From VGCC01 sp040381195 (GTDB taxonomy: Bacteria; Actinomycetota; Actinomycetes; S36-B12): a stretch of 19,320 nt of DNA. The stretch lies in NCBI GenBank assembly GCA_040381195.1, contig JBEIHR010000031.1:1-19320 (forward strand). Reading direction: 5' to 3'. Position numbers and translations under genes: made by a program. The notes under the pieces are model-generated. The model was given only the letters and a program-made list of their open reading frames with translations. It ran no database searches and had not been told where the DNA came from. Shown piece by piece: positions 1 to 6,979 of the stretch; the stretch's first letter is position 1; each line of letters starts with the position of its first letter.

Positions 1-814
1 AGGCGGAGTTCGGAAGGGTCCGCGGCCATTCCTGGAAGGCCTCCATGACGCGCTCTGCCGCCTGCCACGGGAATCCGAGGCTGAAGGTTGCCATGGGCAT
101 GTCGGCAGGAACTGGAGCGAAATCGAATGACGTGACGATGCCGAAGTTGCCGCCTCCTCCGCCACGAATGGCCCAGAACAGTTCCGGTTCCTCCCGATCA
201 TTCACGTAGCGCCGCTGCCCATCAGCTGTGATGATCTCTGCCCCCAAGAGACGGTCAAGTGTCAAGCCGTACTCCCTGATGAACGGCCCGACGCCCCCAC
301 CCTGGGTGATGCCGGCAATCCCCACCAGCGGGCACGTGCCCCCGACGATCGTCATTCGCGCGTCATCGAAGAGGCGTCGATAGATGTCGATGAGTTGCGC
401 ACCGGCCCCGATGCGCACCAGATCTCGGTCGGGACTTAGTCGAACTTTCCGGAGCCGCGAGATGTCGATGACCAGCCCGTGCCCGGTGGAGAAACCCTGA
501 AAAGAGTGACCGCCCGATCGCGGGATGGGTCGGACACCGGTGTCCCGGCAGAACGCCAGCGCAATCTGCACATCTGCCACGTCCGCGACCTGCAGCACGG
601 CTGAGGGATAGACGTAGTCGTAGTTTGAATTCCAAATCAGACGTTCGATGAGATAGTCGGGTGAGGTGGGCACGAGCAGGCGCCCACGTACGGACCGAGC
701 CAGGTCTCGCCAATTCCCGACTGGCTCGGACGCATGAGCGCCAATCGCAGGAAGGCCAGAGGCCAACCCCGCAGCGCCGATGCTCCCGAGGAACCCCCGA
801 CGACTGATCTTCAC
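1..814 (-). CDS. Tat-exported FAD-dependent oxidase, berberine-bridge/6-hydroxynicotine-oxidase type (3' end outside window)
   Basis: Translating the minus strand from the GTG at 814 gives 271 residues before the window edge. An in-frame TGA lies four codons upstream and there is no other start between, so the GTG is forced. Residues 4-10 are SRRGFLG, a twin-arginine motif, followed by a hydrophobic stretch and a likely AHA cleavage site at 26-28, so the protein is probably exported folded with its flavin. From about residue 68 comes a PCMH-type FAD domain, with RSGGH (His103), GGTCP (Cys161), a glycine-rich TQGGGVG and a GGGGGNFGI segment. In the berberine-bridge family, the His and the Cys at these places attach FAD through 8-alpha-histidyl and 6-S-cysteinyl bonds. 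The substrate-binding half and the C-terminal BBE segment lie outside the window, so the substrate (sugar, alkaloid or other alcohol/amine) cannot be named. The class is firm; the specific reaction is not. Confidence 0.88.
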   Translation of the reverse strand, partial: MKISRRGFLGSIGAAGLASGLPAIGAHASEPVGNWRDLARSVRGRLLVPTSPDYLIERLIWNSNYDYVYPSAVLQVADVADVQIALAFCRDTGVRPIPRSGGHSFQGFSTGHGLVIDISRLRKVRLSPDRDLVRIGAGAQLIDIYRRLFDDARMTIVGGTCPLVGIAGITQGGGVGPFIREYGLTLDRLLGAEIITADGQRRYVNDREEPELFWAIRGGGGGNFGIVTSFDFAPVPADMPMATFSLGFPWQAAERVMEAFQEWPRTLPNSA

Positions 815-955
815 ATCGAAATGATCTCACTCGAATTCCGCGAACCGCCCTACCCAGATCCTCAGGCGATGAGGGCCATAGCTACCGGGTGCCACGGCGG
901 AAGAATTGCCAAAACCCGGTCACGGCCAAGCTGCTCTTAGAAGGATTCGGGTGAG

Positions 956-1326
956 GGACGAGTCGGCCTGTAAGCCGGCTTCTGTCTCCGCGTTGCGGAG
1001 GGTGACCATCCATCTGCGATCACCGTTGCCGATGACCTGGTGCGGTCTACCAGCGGAATGAGAGCGGGCCGCTCTTCCGCCTGGATCAGTTGCCCGATCC
1101 ACTTGACCTTGCTCCGGGTGGGGTTTGCCTAGCCACCGCAGTCACCTGCGGTGCTGGTGGTCTCTTACACCACCGTTTCACCCTTACCTCGATTGCTCGA
1201 GGCGGTCTACTTTCTGTTGCACTTTCCCGCGGGTTGCCCCGGGTGGGTGTTACCCACCACCCTGCCCTGTGGAGGCCGGACTTTCCTCGACGCTTGCACG
1301 CCGCGGTCACCCGGCCGACTCGTCCT
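956..1326 (-). ncRNA. rnpB: RNase P RNA, bacterial type A
   Basis: This is the catalytic RNA that removes the 5' leaders of pre-tRNAs. Read on the minus strand, the 5' end GGACGAGTCGGCC pairs perfectly with the 3' end GGCCGACTCGTCC, a 13-bp P1 helix. Universally conserved blocks appear in the right order: GAGGAAAGTCCGGCC (about 1274-1288), ACAGAAAGTAGACCGCC, GGTAAGGGTGAAACGG followed by GGTGTAAGAGACCACC, and the 3' block AGACAGAAGCCGGC before P1. The length of about 370 nt is a little short of many actinobacterial type A RNAs but has all core elements. The ends are set from P1 and could be off by a few bases. The two small reading frames that cross it are not credible genes. Confidence 0.95.
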
Positions 1327-1331
1327 CGACA

Positions 1332-1337
1332 AGCGTA
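1332..1337 (-). promoter_or_regulatory. Candidate -10 element for rnpB
   Basis: On the minus strand TACGCT sits 5-6 nt before the expected RNase P RNA 5' end (about 1325-1326), the right spacing for a sigma-70-type -10 box. No convincing -35 hexamer is seen 16-18 nt further up, and the upstream part would overlap the start of the yaaA-type gene. This is a weak assignment made mainly from position. Confidence 0.3.
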
Positions 1338-1365
1338 CGCCCGCACCTCGCGAGCGTGCGTGGTC

Positions 1366-2163
1366 ATGACCCAATACCGTCGGTCAGTGCTCATCCTGCT
1401 GCCACCCTCGGAGGGCAAACGTGCGCCGGAGTCCGGTCCCAGACTCGCGCCCGCCACGTTGAGTTGGCCGGAGTTGAAGGGACCTCGTGCGCAGATTCTC
1501 GGTGCCCTAGTGGATCTTTGCTCCTCATCACCGAAGCGGGCGGCCACCGCGCTGGGCATCACCGCCGCACAGCTGCCCCTCGTCGGACAGAACGGCCGAC
1601 TACGCAGCGCGGCCACCGCACCCGCGATCGAGGTGTATTCGGGCGTGCTCTACGACGCTTTGGACTTCAGCACCCTTCCCGCAGCCGCACGCACGCGCGG
1701 GGACGCGCGCATTGCAATCGCGTCGGCGTTGTGGGGTCTTCTCCGCCCTTCTGACTGCATCCCCGCCTACCGCTTCAGTGCCGACAGTCGGATTCCTGGT
1801 CTGCCCCCGTTGGCAGGAATCTGGTCGGGACCGGTCGGTGACGTCATCGCGGGAACGACGGGGGTGATCATCGACATGCGATCGGGTAGCTACGAGAAAC
1901 TCGCGCCTATACCGTCAGCCTGCTCAGACCGCTCTGTGACCCTGCGCGTTCTGCAGGATCGCGGGGGCACACTCAGCGTCGTCAGCCACCACAACAAGGC
2001 GACGAAGGGTCGCATCACAGCGGGGCTCCTCACGGTCACCAAGGAACCGCGGGGCATCGGTGGCGTGGCTGATGCGCTCCGCGCCCTCGGGTACCGCGTA
2101 GAGCCTGGGCGAGCGAATCGGGCCGGAGTCGCCACGCTCGATGTGATCGTGACTGACCTGTGA
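1366..2163 (+). CDS. yaaA: YaaA family protein (peroxide stress, UPF0246/DUF328)
   Basis: The protein is 265 residues from ATG 1366. It carries the family signatures: LILLPPSEGK near the N-terminus, YSGVLYDALD, SALWGLLRPSD followed by IPAYR, and SHHNKATKGR near the C-terminus. In E. coli, YaaA lowers free iron and limits Fenton damage under peroxide stress and binds DNA; the chemistry is not settled, so only family membership is certain here. The start is ambiguous. Many homologues begin right at the equivalent of LILLPPSEGK, which would make the GTG at 1387 the start (258 residues), and neither start has a clear Shine-Dalgarno. The open frame runs back to about 1090, but that part is antisense to RNase P RNA and is not coding. 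The gene stands alone, with a 99-nt gap before the next one. Confidence 0.88.
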   Translation: MTQYRRSVLILLPPSEGKRAPESGPRLAPATLSWPELKGPRAQILGALVDLCSSSPKRAATALGITAAQLPLVGQNGRLRSAATAPAIEVYSGVLYDALDFSTLPAAARTRGDARIAIASALWGLLRPSDCIPAYRFSADSRIPGLPPLAGIWSGPVGDVIAGTTGVIIDMRSGSYEKLAPIPSACSDRSVTLRVLQDRGGTLSVVSHHNKATKGRITAGLLTVTKEPRGIGGVADALRALGYRVEPGRANRAGVATLDVIVTDL

Positions 2164-2262
2164 TTGCTTACATGGCCCGAATGTCTCTCTGCACATCCCC
2201 TCATCTCGCTGGCACAGACTCCCCGTAGTACTCGGGCGCCCGTCCGAGGGAAGGGATCGACC

Positions 2263-2841
2263 ATGAATCGCACACGACGAATGGCCATCGGCGTCACCGC
2301 CCTCATCACGAGTGCCGGCCTCGTGCTCGGAGGTGCCACCGCAGCTCAGGCCCACGACAGGGGCAATGGTCCGCTGTCCGCTCTCGTCACCGAGGGCACC
2401 CTGACATCCGCGGAACTCGCTGCTGTGAAGGACGCACTCCGGGCTGCGCATGAGGCCGACCGCGACGAGCGTCACTCGAATAGACAGGCGGCACGCAGTG
2501 CCCTGTTGACCTCGCTCGTTGCCGCCGGAACGCTCACGCAGGCGCAGGCGACCGCCATCGCCGAGGCTGAACGCGGGGATATCCGCGATCTGGTCAGGTC
2601 GGGCACCGTGACGCGCGAGCAGTTGCGTGCGGTGCACGACGCCCTCATGGCAGGTCGCGGTGAGAGGCGGGACCAACACCGCGCCGAGAAGGCCGCAGAC
2701 GTAGCGGCGGTCCTTGCCGACCTCGTGTCGAAGGGAACCCTGACCCAGGCGAAGGCCGATGCAGTGGCCTCAGCACTCGCCGATCGACCCGAGCGGGTTG
2801 GCATGCAGCGCGGCAAGGGTGCGCGCGGCGGTCACCGCTAA
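2263..2841 (+). CDS. Secreted helical repeat protein, function unknown
   Basis: This 192-residue protein starts at ATG 2263, with GAGGGAAGGG about 7 nt upstream as ribosome binding site. Residues 1-30 form a Sec signal peptide (basic MNRTRR, hydrophobic core, AQA cleavage at 28-30). The mature part has four copies of a motif LVxxGTLTxxxxxAVxxAL at residues 41-59, 85-103, 110-128 and 154-172. The spacing of 44, 25 and 44 residues shows that a two-motif unit of about 69 residues was duplicated. Charged linkers rich in Arg, His, Asp and Glu separate the motifs, and the tail is basic. The motif resembles short helical G-T-[IL]-T repeats common in actinobacterial exported proteins of unknown role. 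There are no catalytic motifs, cysteines or further membrane segments. It is monocistronic and ends 9 nt before a strong terminator. A scaffolding or binding role is only a guess. Confidence 0.85.
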   Translation: MNRTRRMAIGVTALITSAGLVLGGATAAQAHDRGNGPLSALVTEGTLTSAELAAVKDALRAAHEADRDERHSNRQAARSALLTSLVAAGTLTQAQATAIAEAERGDIRDLVRSGTVTREQLRAVHDALMAGRGERRDQHRAEKAADVAAVLADLVSKGTLTQAKADAVASALADRPERVGMQRGKGARGGHR

Positions 2842-2850
2842 GACGTTGCG

Positions 2851-2881
2851 CGTGAGGGGTCGGAGTCTCCGGCCCCTCACG
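2851..2881. terminator. Hairpin terminator between convergent genes
   Basis: CGTGAGGGGTCGGA and TCCGGCCCCTCACG pair over 14 bp (one G-T wobble) around a 3-nt GTC loop. On the plus strand it is followed by TTCCC, so it has only a short U tract, as is common in GC-rich actinobacteria. It lies 9 nt after the secreted repeat protein gene, and its right arm contains the stop codon (2879-2877) of the opposing RNase H/phosphatase gene. It probably stops the plus-strand transcript and may also slow the minus-strand one. Confidence 0.85.
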
Positions 2882-4097
2882 TTCCCATCGGTGCTTGTAC
2901 GTCGCGAAGATGACCAGCCTCCGCGAAAGAGAACATCGAGGAGTTGCCGTCGGGAAACCAGGCGAGGGTCGTCAGCGAGCACGGCGGCAGTTCCATGCGG
3001 TACATGCTGGACAGGGGGGCATCGATCGCGAGACCGACCAAAACCTTGATCGGCGATACGTGGGCCACCACCAACACGTCCTCACCCGGATACGCCTCCA
3101 CCACCTGCTGACGCGCGATCAACACGCGTGAGCGGAGGTTCTCGAAGGACTCTCCGCCCGGTGGGGCTATGGACATCGACGCAAGCCACTCCGCGAGGTG
3201 CTCGGGCCACCGTGCACGCACCTCGGACAACGTCAATCCATCCCAGTCGCCGAAGTCACACTCCCGGAAGCCCTCCACAGTCTCGATCCGCAAGCCCGTC
3301 GCGTCCGAGACGATCTGCGCGGTCTGCTGCGCGCGCAACAACGGCGAGGCGACGATGCGCTGGGCAGTTCCGCGCCGCACCACCTCCGCGGCGAGCGCCT
3401 CAGCCTGGGCGATCCCCAGGGGTGCCAGGGGCGGGTCGACACCATCGCCGCCACTGAATCGACGTTCCAGGGAGTACTGCGTGGCACCGTGGCGAGCCAG
3501 GTGGGTGGTGGTGGGGGCACCGAGGTCCTCCCAGCCGATCATCACGTTCCCGGGGCGTGCGGCCACGGCGTCTTTGACCAATGCCTGCGCCTGCGCCTCG
3601 AGTGCGGACCCCACGACGTCCTCGGCCCGCGTCGTGGCGGCGCGCGCAACGGCCGCACCCTCGCGATGCAGGGATGTCGCTCCACCACCTAGCGCTTGAT
3701 CGAGGACCTCGTTGACGAGCGCGTCGGCTCGGAAGTTGTTGGAGCGGCCCACCCACGTATACGTCACCTGTTCCACAGGCAGCACATCCCGCGCTTGCAG
3801 CGCCAGCGTGCGCATATCCGGGTGCTTGATCTTCCACCGACCCGACATCTGCTCCACGATCAACTTGGAGTCCAGCCGCACATCTACGACAGCATTCGGG
3901 TTGAGTTGCCTCGCGAGGGTTAAGCCAGCGACGAGGCCGCGATACTCCGCGACGTTGTTCGTCGCCTCTCCGATGAACTCCGCGGATTCGACGAGCACAT
4001 CTCCCGATTCGGCGTCTCGGACCACCGCACCGAAGGCGGCGGGTCCCGGGTTTCCACGGGATCCACCATCCGCTTCGACGATCAGACGCGCAGACAT
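2877..4097 (-). CDS. Bifunctional RNase HI-like / histidine acid phosphatase
   Basis: The protein is 406 residues and matches the actinobacterial fusion typified by M. tuberculosis Rv2228c. Residues 1-135 are a type I RNase H domain with the full acidic set: Asp10 (VEADGGSRGNPGP), Glu51 (NNVAEYRG), Asp76 (RLDSKL) and Asp124 (FRADAL). It should cut the RNA strand of RNA/DNA hybrids. A linker of about 55 residues, rich in Ala and charged residues, leads to a phosphoglycerate-mutase-like domain with the phospho-accepting LARHGAT (His202) and the second His at about 346 (VVAHVSP). In the family this half acts as an acid or alpha-ribazole phosphatase, linked to cobalamin synthesis. The ATG at 4097 overlaps the TGA of the upstream zinc-ribbon gene by one base (TGATG), so translation is probably coupled. 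Longer starts would run into the upstream gene and are rejected. Confidence 0.93.
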   Translation of the reverse strand: MSARLIVEADGGSRGNPGPAAFGAVVRDAESGDVLVESAEFIGEATNNVAEYRGLVAGLTLARQLNPNAVVDVRLDSKLIVEQMSGRWKIKHPDMRTLALQARDVLPVEQVTYTWVGRSNNFRADALVNEVLDQALGGGATSLHREGAAVARAATTRAEDVVGSALEAQAQALVKDAVAARPGNVMIGWEDLGAPTTTHLARHGATQYSLERRFSGGDGVDPPLAPLGIAQAEALAAEVVRRGTAQRIVASPLLRAQQTAQIVSDATGLRIETVEGFRECDFGDWDGLTLSEVRARWPEHLAEWLASMSIAPPGGESFENLRSRVLIARQQVVEAYPGEDVLVVAHVSPIKVLVGLAIDAPLSSMYRMELPPCSLTTLAWFPDGNSSMFSFAEAGHLRDVQAPMGT

Positions 4098-4843
4098 CAC
4101 GACAGACCCGACTCCGGAGTTCGCACCAGGATCCGGCGGCATTCCTCGCACCGGAGGACCTCGTCCGCCGGTGCCCCGGCGATGTCGACAAGCTCCTGGG
4201 GCGGTAACTGCAGGTGACATCCCTGGCATCGGCCGCGATGGAGTGGTGCGGCGCCCAGGCCCCCGTGATCCGCCCGCACCTTCTCGTAGAGCGTGACGAG
4301 ATCGCCAGGAAGCCCTGCGGCGATCCGGTGCCGCTCCTCGGTCACGGTCGCGCGCTCGGCGTCGATGACGGACATCTGTGCGGCGATGGCGGCATCGAGG
4401 TCCGCGCGCTTCGCGGCGAGTTCAGCTTGCTCGGCGGTGAGCACATCGACCGCTTTCGTAGCACCTTCGAGGCGCTCCATGATCTCCAGCTCGACGTCCT
4501 CGAGGTCGGACTGCCGTCGAGCGAGGGACTCCAATTCGTGTTGCAGGTTCTGCAACTGCTTTGGATCACCGATGCTGCCGGAGTCCAAGAGTTCCCTGTC
4601 CTTGCGCGATCGCTCACGGACGAGGTCCACATCGGCATCCGCTCGGCGCTGCTCGAGCTCAAGATCGGAGACGATGGTGTGCGCGGCGACGATTTCCTTA
4701 CGAAGACGCTCGAGCCGCTCGTCGACAACCGCGAGATCACTGCGCTCAGCGAGGTTCGTCGCCTTGTGGTCAAGCTGTGTGAGTCGGGTGTCGCGCTCCT
4801 GAACCTGGAGCAGGGCCATCTGCGCGGATGGATCAGCTTTCAT
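4097..4843 (-). CDS. Coiled-coil protein with C-terminal C4 zinc ribbon (Rv2229c/DUF164 type)
   Basis: This 248-residue protein consists of a long heptad-rich helical region (about residues 10-175, full of Leu, Glu, Arg and Gln) followed by a C-terminal zinc ribbon with Cys206-x2-Cys209 and Cys232-x2-Cys235. The shape, a helical hairpin capped by a C4 zinc knuckle, is that of the conserved bacterial zinc-ribbon family found next to nif3 and RNase H genes. A nucleic-acid or protein-binding role is usually proposed but is not established. The start is supported by GAGGAG 6 nt upstream of ATG 4843. The gene overlaps the end of the nif3-like gene by 11 nt and the start of the RNase H gene by one base. 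It is therefore the middle cistron of a tightly coupled operon, the same order as Rv2230c-Rv2229c-Rv2228c. Confidence 0.9.
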   Translation of the reverse strand: MKADPSAQMALLQVQERDTRLTQLDHKATNLAERSDLAVVDERLERLRKEIVAAHTIVSDLELEQRRADADVDLVRERSRKDRELLDSGSIGDPKQLQNLQHELESLARRQSDLEDVELEIMERLEGATKAVDVLTAEQAELAAKRADLDAAIAAQMSVIDAERATVTEERHRIAAGLPGDLVTLYEKVRADHGGLGAAPLHRGRCQGCHLQLPPQELVDIAGAPADEVLRCEECRRILVRTPESGLS

Positions 4844-5654
4844 GGTCGCTCCTCAGTGTGGCCGTCCAGGGATCTGTCACGATTGTCGAGACCTCGACAT
4901 CCACCCCCTGCAGGGTCGGGTCGTTCCGCAGAAACTCAGCCGCCTGGTTCAACCAGGGCCACTCGCTCGCCCAGTGCGCCACGTCGATCAGTGCACCGCC
5001 GCCTGCTGCCAGATGGTCCTGGGCGCGGTGATGGCGCAGGTCCGACGTCACGTAGACATCCGCACGACTTCCGATCGCCGCGAGCAGCGAATCACCCGCT
5101 CCCCCGCAGACGGCCACCGTCCTCACGACGCGATCCAGATCACCCGCAACGCGAATCCCCTGCACGGTCTCAGGAAGGGACCCCGTCACACGCACCGCGA
5201 ACTCCTGCAGGCTGCACGGTTCGGCCACACGTCCAATACGCCCCACGCCCACGCCCGCATCCCCCGTGACCTCCACCGGCACGGTGTCGTAGACGCCGAG
5301 TGCTGTCGCCAGCGCGTCCGACACCCCTGGGGAGGCGTGATCGGCGTTCGTGTGCGCGCAGTACAAGGCGATGCCATGGCCGATGAGTGTGTGCACCACG
5401 GAACCTCCAGCCGTCTCCGGTGTGACCGCGTGCACGCCTTGCAGGAACAGGGGGTGGTGGGTGATGATCATGTCCGCCTGCACCAGGAGAGCCTCGTCAA
5501 TGACCGACGGGGCGGGATCCACAGCCAGCAGGATTCGGCTGACGGATGCGTGCGGATCACCGCACACCAATCCCACGGCGTCCCAGTCCGCCGCCCACTC
5601 CTCCGGGTAGTGGCGACGCATCACAGCACGCACGTCGCCCACAGTGCATGCCAT
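4833..5654 (-). CDS. Nif3-like dinuclear metal center hexameric protein
   Basis: The protein is 273 residues, the size of the compact Nif3/YbgI form without the extra inserted domain seen in some Gram-positives. Metal ligands are visible: ITHHPL (His66, His67), CAHTNAD (His101, Asp105), and near the C-terminus VAHWASE (His227, Glu231). The family forms toroidal hexamers with a two-metal site facing the cavity. Some members are annotated as GTP cyclohydrolase type 2, but the physiological reaction is unclear and I do not assign one. ATG 5654 is the most upstream reasonable start; its ribosome binding site is weak. It is the first gene of the three-gene minus-strand operon. Its promoter must lie between 5654 and the divergently transcribed tRNA-Val gene, only 55 bp away. 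Confidence 0.92.
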   Translation of the reverse strand: MACTVGDVRAVMRRHYPEEWAADWDAVGLVCGDPHASVSRILLAVDPAPSVIDEALLVQADMIITHHPLFLQGVHAVTPETAGGSVVHTLIGHGIALYCAHTNADHASPGVSDALATALGVYDTVPVEVTGDAGVGVGRIGRVAEPCSLQEFAVRVTGSLPETVQGIRVAGDLDRVVRTVAVCGGAGDSLLAAIGSRADVYVTSDLRHHRAQDHLAAGGGALIDVAHWASEWPWLNQAAEFLRNDPTLQGVDVEVSTIVTDPWTATLRSDHES

Positions 5655-5709
5655 AGCCGCAGGCTACCCAGCGGGATTCCGAGGGGTTCCGGATCGGTAG
5701 CCTCCCTGC

Positions 5710-5785
5710 GGGCCCATAGCTCAGTTGGTAGAGCGCTTCCCTTACAAGGAAGATGTCATCGGTTCGAGTCCGGTTGGGCCCACCA
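5710..5785 (+). tRNA. tRNA-Val, anticodon UAC
   Basis: A 76-nt cloverleaf folds fully. The acceptor is GGGCCCA with TGGGCCC, the D stem GCTC/GAGC, the anticodon stem CTTCC/GGAAG with loop CTTACAA, the variable loop ATGTC, and the T stem ATCGG/CCGGT with TTCGAGT. The CCA end is encoded. The anticodon TAC (5743-5745) reads the valine codon GUA. It is a single tRNA, divergent from the nif3-like gene and 48 nt upstream of the TPP riboswitch. Confidence 0.97.
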
Positions 5786-5822
5786 ATCCGCCCGCCACGC
5801 CACCCATGGGTCCGCCGCGTCC

Positions 5823-5828
5823 TAGACT
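5823..5828 (+). promoter_or_regulatory. Candidate -10 box for the thiamine-uptake operon
   Basis: TAGACT lies just before the TPP aptamer, so a transcript begun 6-7 nt downstream (about 5834-5835) would start at the first aptamer helix. No recognisable -35 box is seen about 17 nt upstream. The call rests on position and a TAnnnT match only; read-through from the tRNA gene is an alternative source of transcript. Confidence 0.35.
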
Positions 5829-5832
5829 GCTG

Positions 5833-5931
5833 TCACCCGGGGAGCTCACGAGATCGGTGGGCTGAGAGGGCAGACGCTTCTGCCGACCCACTGAACCTGA
5901 ACTGGGTAATGCCAGCGTGAGGGATGGTGGT
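5833..5931 (+). promoter_or_regulatory. TPP (THI-element) riboswitch
   Basis: The conserved TPP aptamer elements occur in order: GGGG after the 5' P1 arm (5839-5842), CTGAGA (5862-5867), a variable hairpin GGCAGA/TCTGCC (5869-5884), TGAACCTGA (5892-5900), and GGTAATGCCAGCG followed by TGAGGGA (to 5924). The closing helix P1 can form between GTCACC (5833-5838) and GGTGGT (5926-5931). The only Shine-Dalgarno for the next gene, GAGGGA (5919-5924), is part of the aptamer itself, and the start ATG is at 5933. This suggests control of translation initiation by direct masking when TPP is bound, without a separate expression platform. The downstream thiamine-type ABC transporter fits the ligand. Confidence 0.95.
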
Positions 5932-5932
5932 C

Positions 5933-6979
5933 ATGGTCCGTCGATTCATCGGTCTCGCTGTGTGTGGTCTGGTCCTGGCGGGTTGCTCCTCCGGAAATCC
6001 GCAGGGTGCCGAACCGGGAAGCACCGTGCGCCTTCTCGCACATGACTCGTTCCTACTCAGCGAGGACGTGCTCGCCTCTTTCACGGAGGAGACGGGCATC
6101 GAGGTGGAGGTTCTGGCCGGCGGTGATGCTGGATCCATGGTGGCCGGGGCGGTGCTCGCAGCAGGCGCACCCACCGCGGACGTCTTGTTCGGCGCGGACA
6201 ACACCCTCGTGCAGAAGGCGATCGACGCAGGAGTGTTCGAGCCGTACGCAGCAGCAGGACGCGACCAGATCATTCCGGCTATTGCCAACTATCTGGACAC
6301 CGACGCCGTCACTCCGATCGATTTTGGTGACGTCTGCATCAACATCGACAACGCATGGTTCGAACGCGAAGGCATCGCACCGCCCACGTCCCTCGACCAA
6401 CTCACCACGCCCACGTATCGAGACCTGCTCGTCGTGCAGGATCCGGCAACCTCGTCAACGGGATTGGCGTTCCTGCTCGCAACGATCTCGCGTTTCGGCG
6501 ACTCGTGGACGGACTATTGGGCCGCACTGCGGGACAACGGAGTGAAGGTGGCGGGATCGTGGACCGATGCGTACTACTCGGACTTCACGCCCGCAGGTGG
6601 TGATCGACCACTGGTGGTGTCCTACGCGACGAGCCCCCCGGCTGAGATCGTCTTCGCGGAGGGGACTCCACCCACACAACCCTCGACGTCGGTCCTCACC
6701 GACGGCTGCTACCGGCAGATCGAGTATGCGGGCGTGCTGGCCGGCGCACAGAATCCGGCAGGGGCGCGCCTGCTCATCGATTGGTTGCTCAGCACACCGG
6801 TGCAGGAGGACATCCCGTTGAACATGTTCGTGTTCCCCGCACGATCGGACGCCGCACTGCCGCAAGTGTTCACCGACTTCGCGGCACAGGTGGATGACCC
6901 GGAGCAGATCCCTGCACCGGACATCGCAACGAATCTCGATGACTGGTTGGCCCGGTGGGGCGAGATCCTGGGACGCTGA
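5933..6979 (+). CDS. thiB: Thiamine ABC transporter substrate-binding lipoprotein
   Basis: This 348-residue protein begins with a lipoprotein signal ending LAGC, which puts the lipidated cysteine at residue 18 and anchors it outside the membrane. The mature part is a periplasmic-binding-protein fold of the ThiB/iron-sulfate-binding group. It has LLAHDSFLLSED at the start, FTEETGIEVEV, ADVLFGADNTL, VFEPY, and DFGDVCINIDNAWF in the hinge region. It should capture thiamine (or its phosphates) for the ThiP/ThiQ transporter. The ATG at 5924 is in frame but lies inside the conserved aptamer and overlaps its own Shine-Dalgarno. ATG 5933, 8 nt after GAGGGA, is the better start. The gene is directly controlled by the TPP riboswitch and overlaps the permease frame by up to 25 nt. 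Confidence 0.93.
   Translation: MVRRFIGLAVCGLVLAGCSSGNPQGAEPGSTVRLLAHDSFLLSEDVLASFTEETGIEVEVLAGGDAGSMVAGAVLAAGAPTADVLFGADNTLVQKAIDAGVFEPYAAAGRDQIIPAIANYLDTDAVTPIDFGDVCINIDNAWFEREGIAPPTSLDQLTTPTYRDLLVVQDPATSSTGLAFLLATISRFGDSWTDYWAALRDNGVKVAGSWTDAYYSDFTPAGGDRPLVVSYATSPPAEIVFAEGTPPTQPSTSVLTDGCYRQIEYAGVLAGAQNPAGARLLIDWLLSTPVQEDIPLNMFVFPARSDAALPQVFTDFAAQVDDPEQIPAPDIATNLDDWLARWGEILGR

Noticed and set aside
815..955. Gap between the FAD oxidase and RNase P RNA, examined for a terminator or a small gene
   Set aside because: Only a GGGTTTTGG stretch on the minus strand and no stable hairpin; a 68-codon plus-strand frame there has no ribosome binding site or recognisable composition.
1090..1365. N-terminal extension of the yaaA frame upstream of ATG 1366
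   Set aside because: It is antisense to the conserved RNase P RNA and lacks similarity to the family, whose members start near LLPPSEGK.
4214..5825. Long plus-strand open frames (351 and 327 residues) across the zinc-ribbon and nif3-like genes and the tRNA
   Set aside because: Both are antisense to recognised conserved genes, and the second also reads through tRNA-Val. No family motif is seen.
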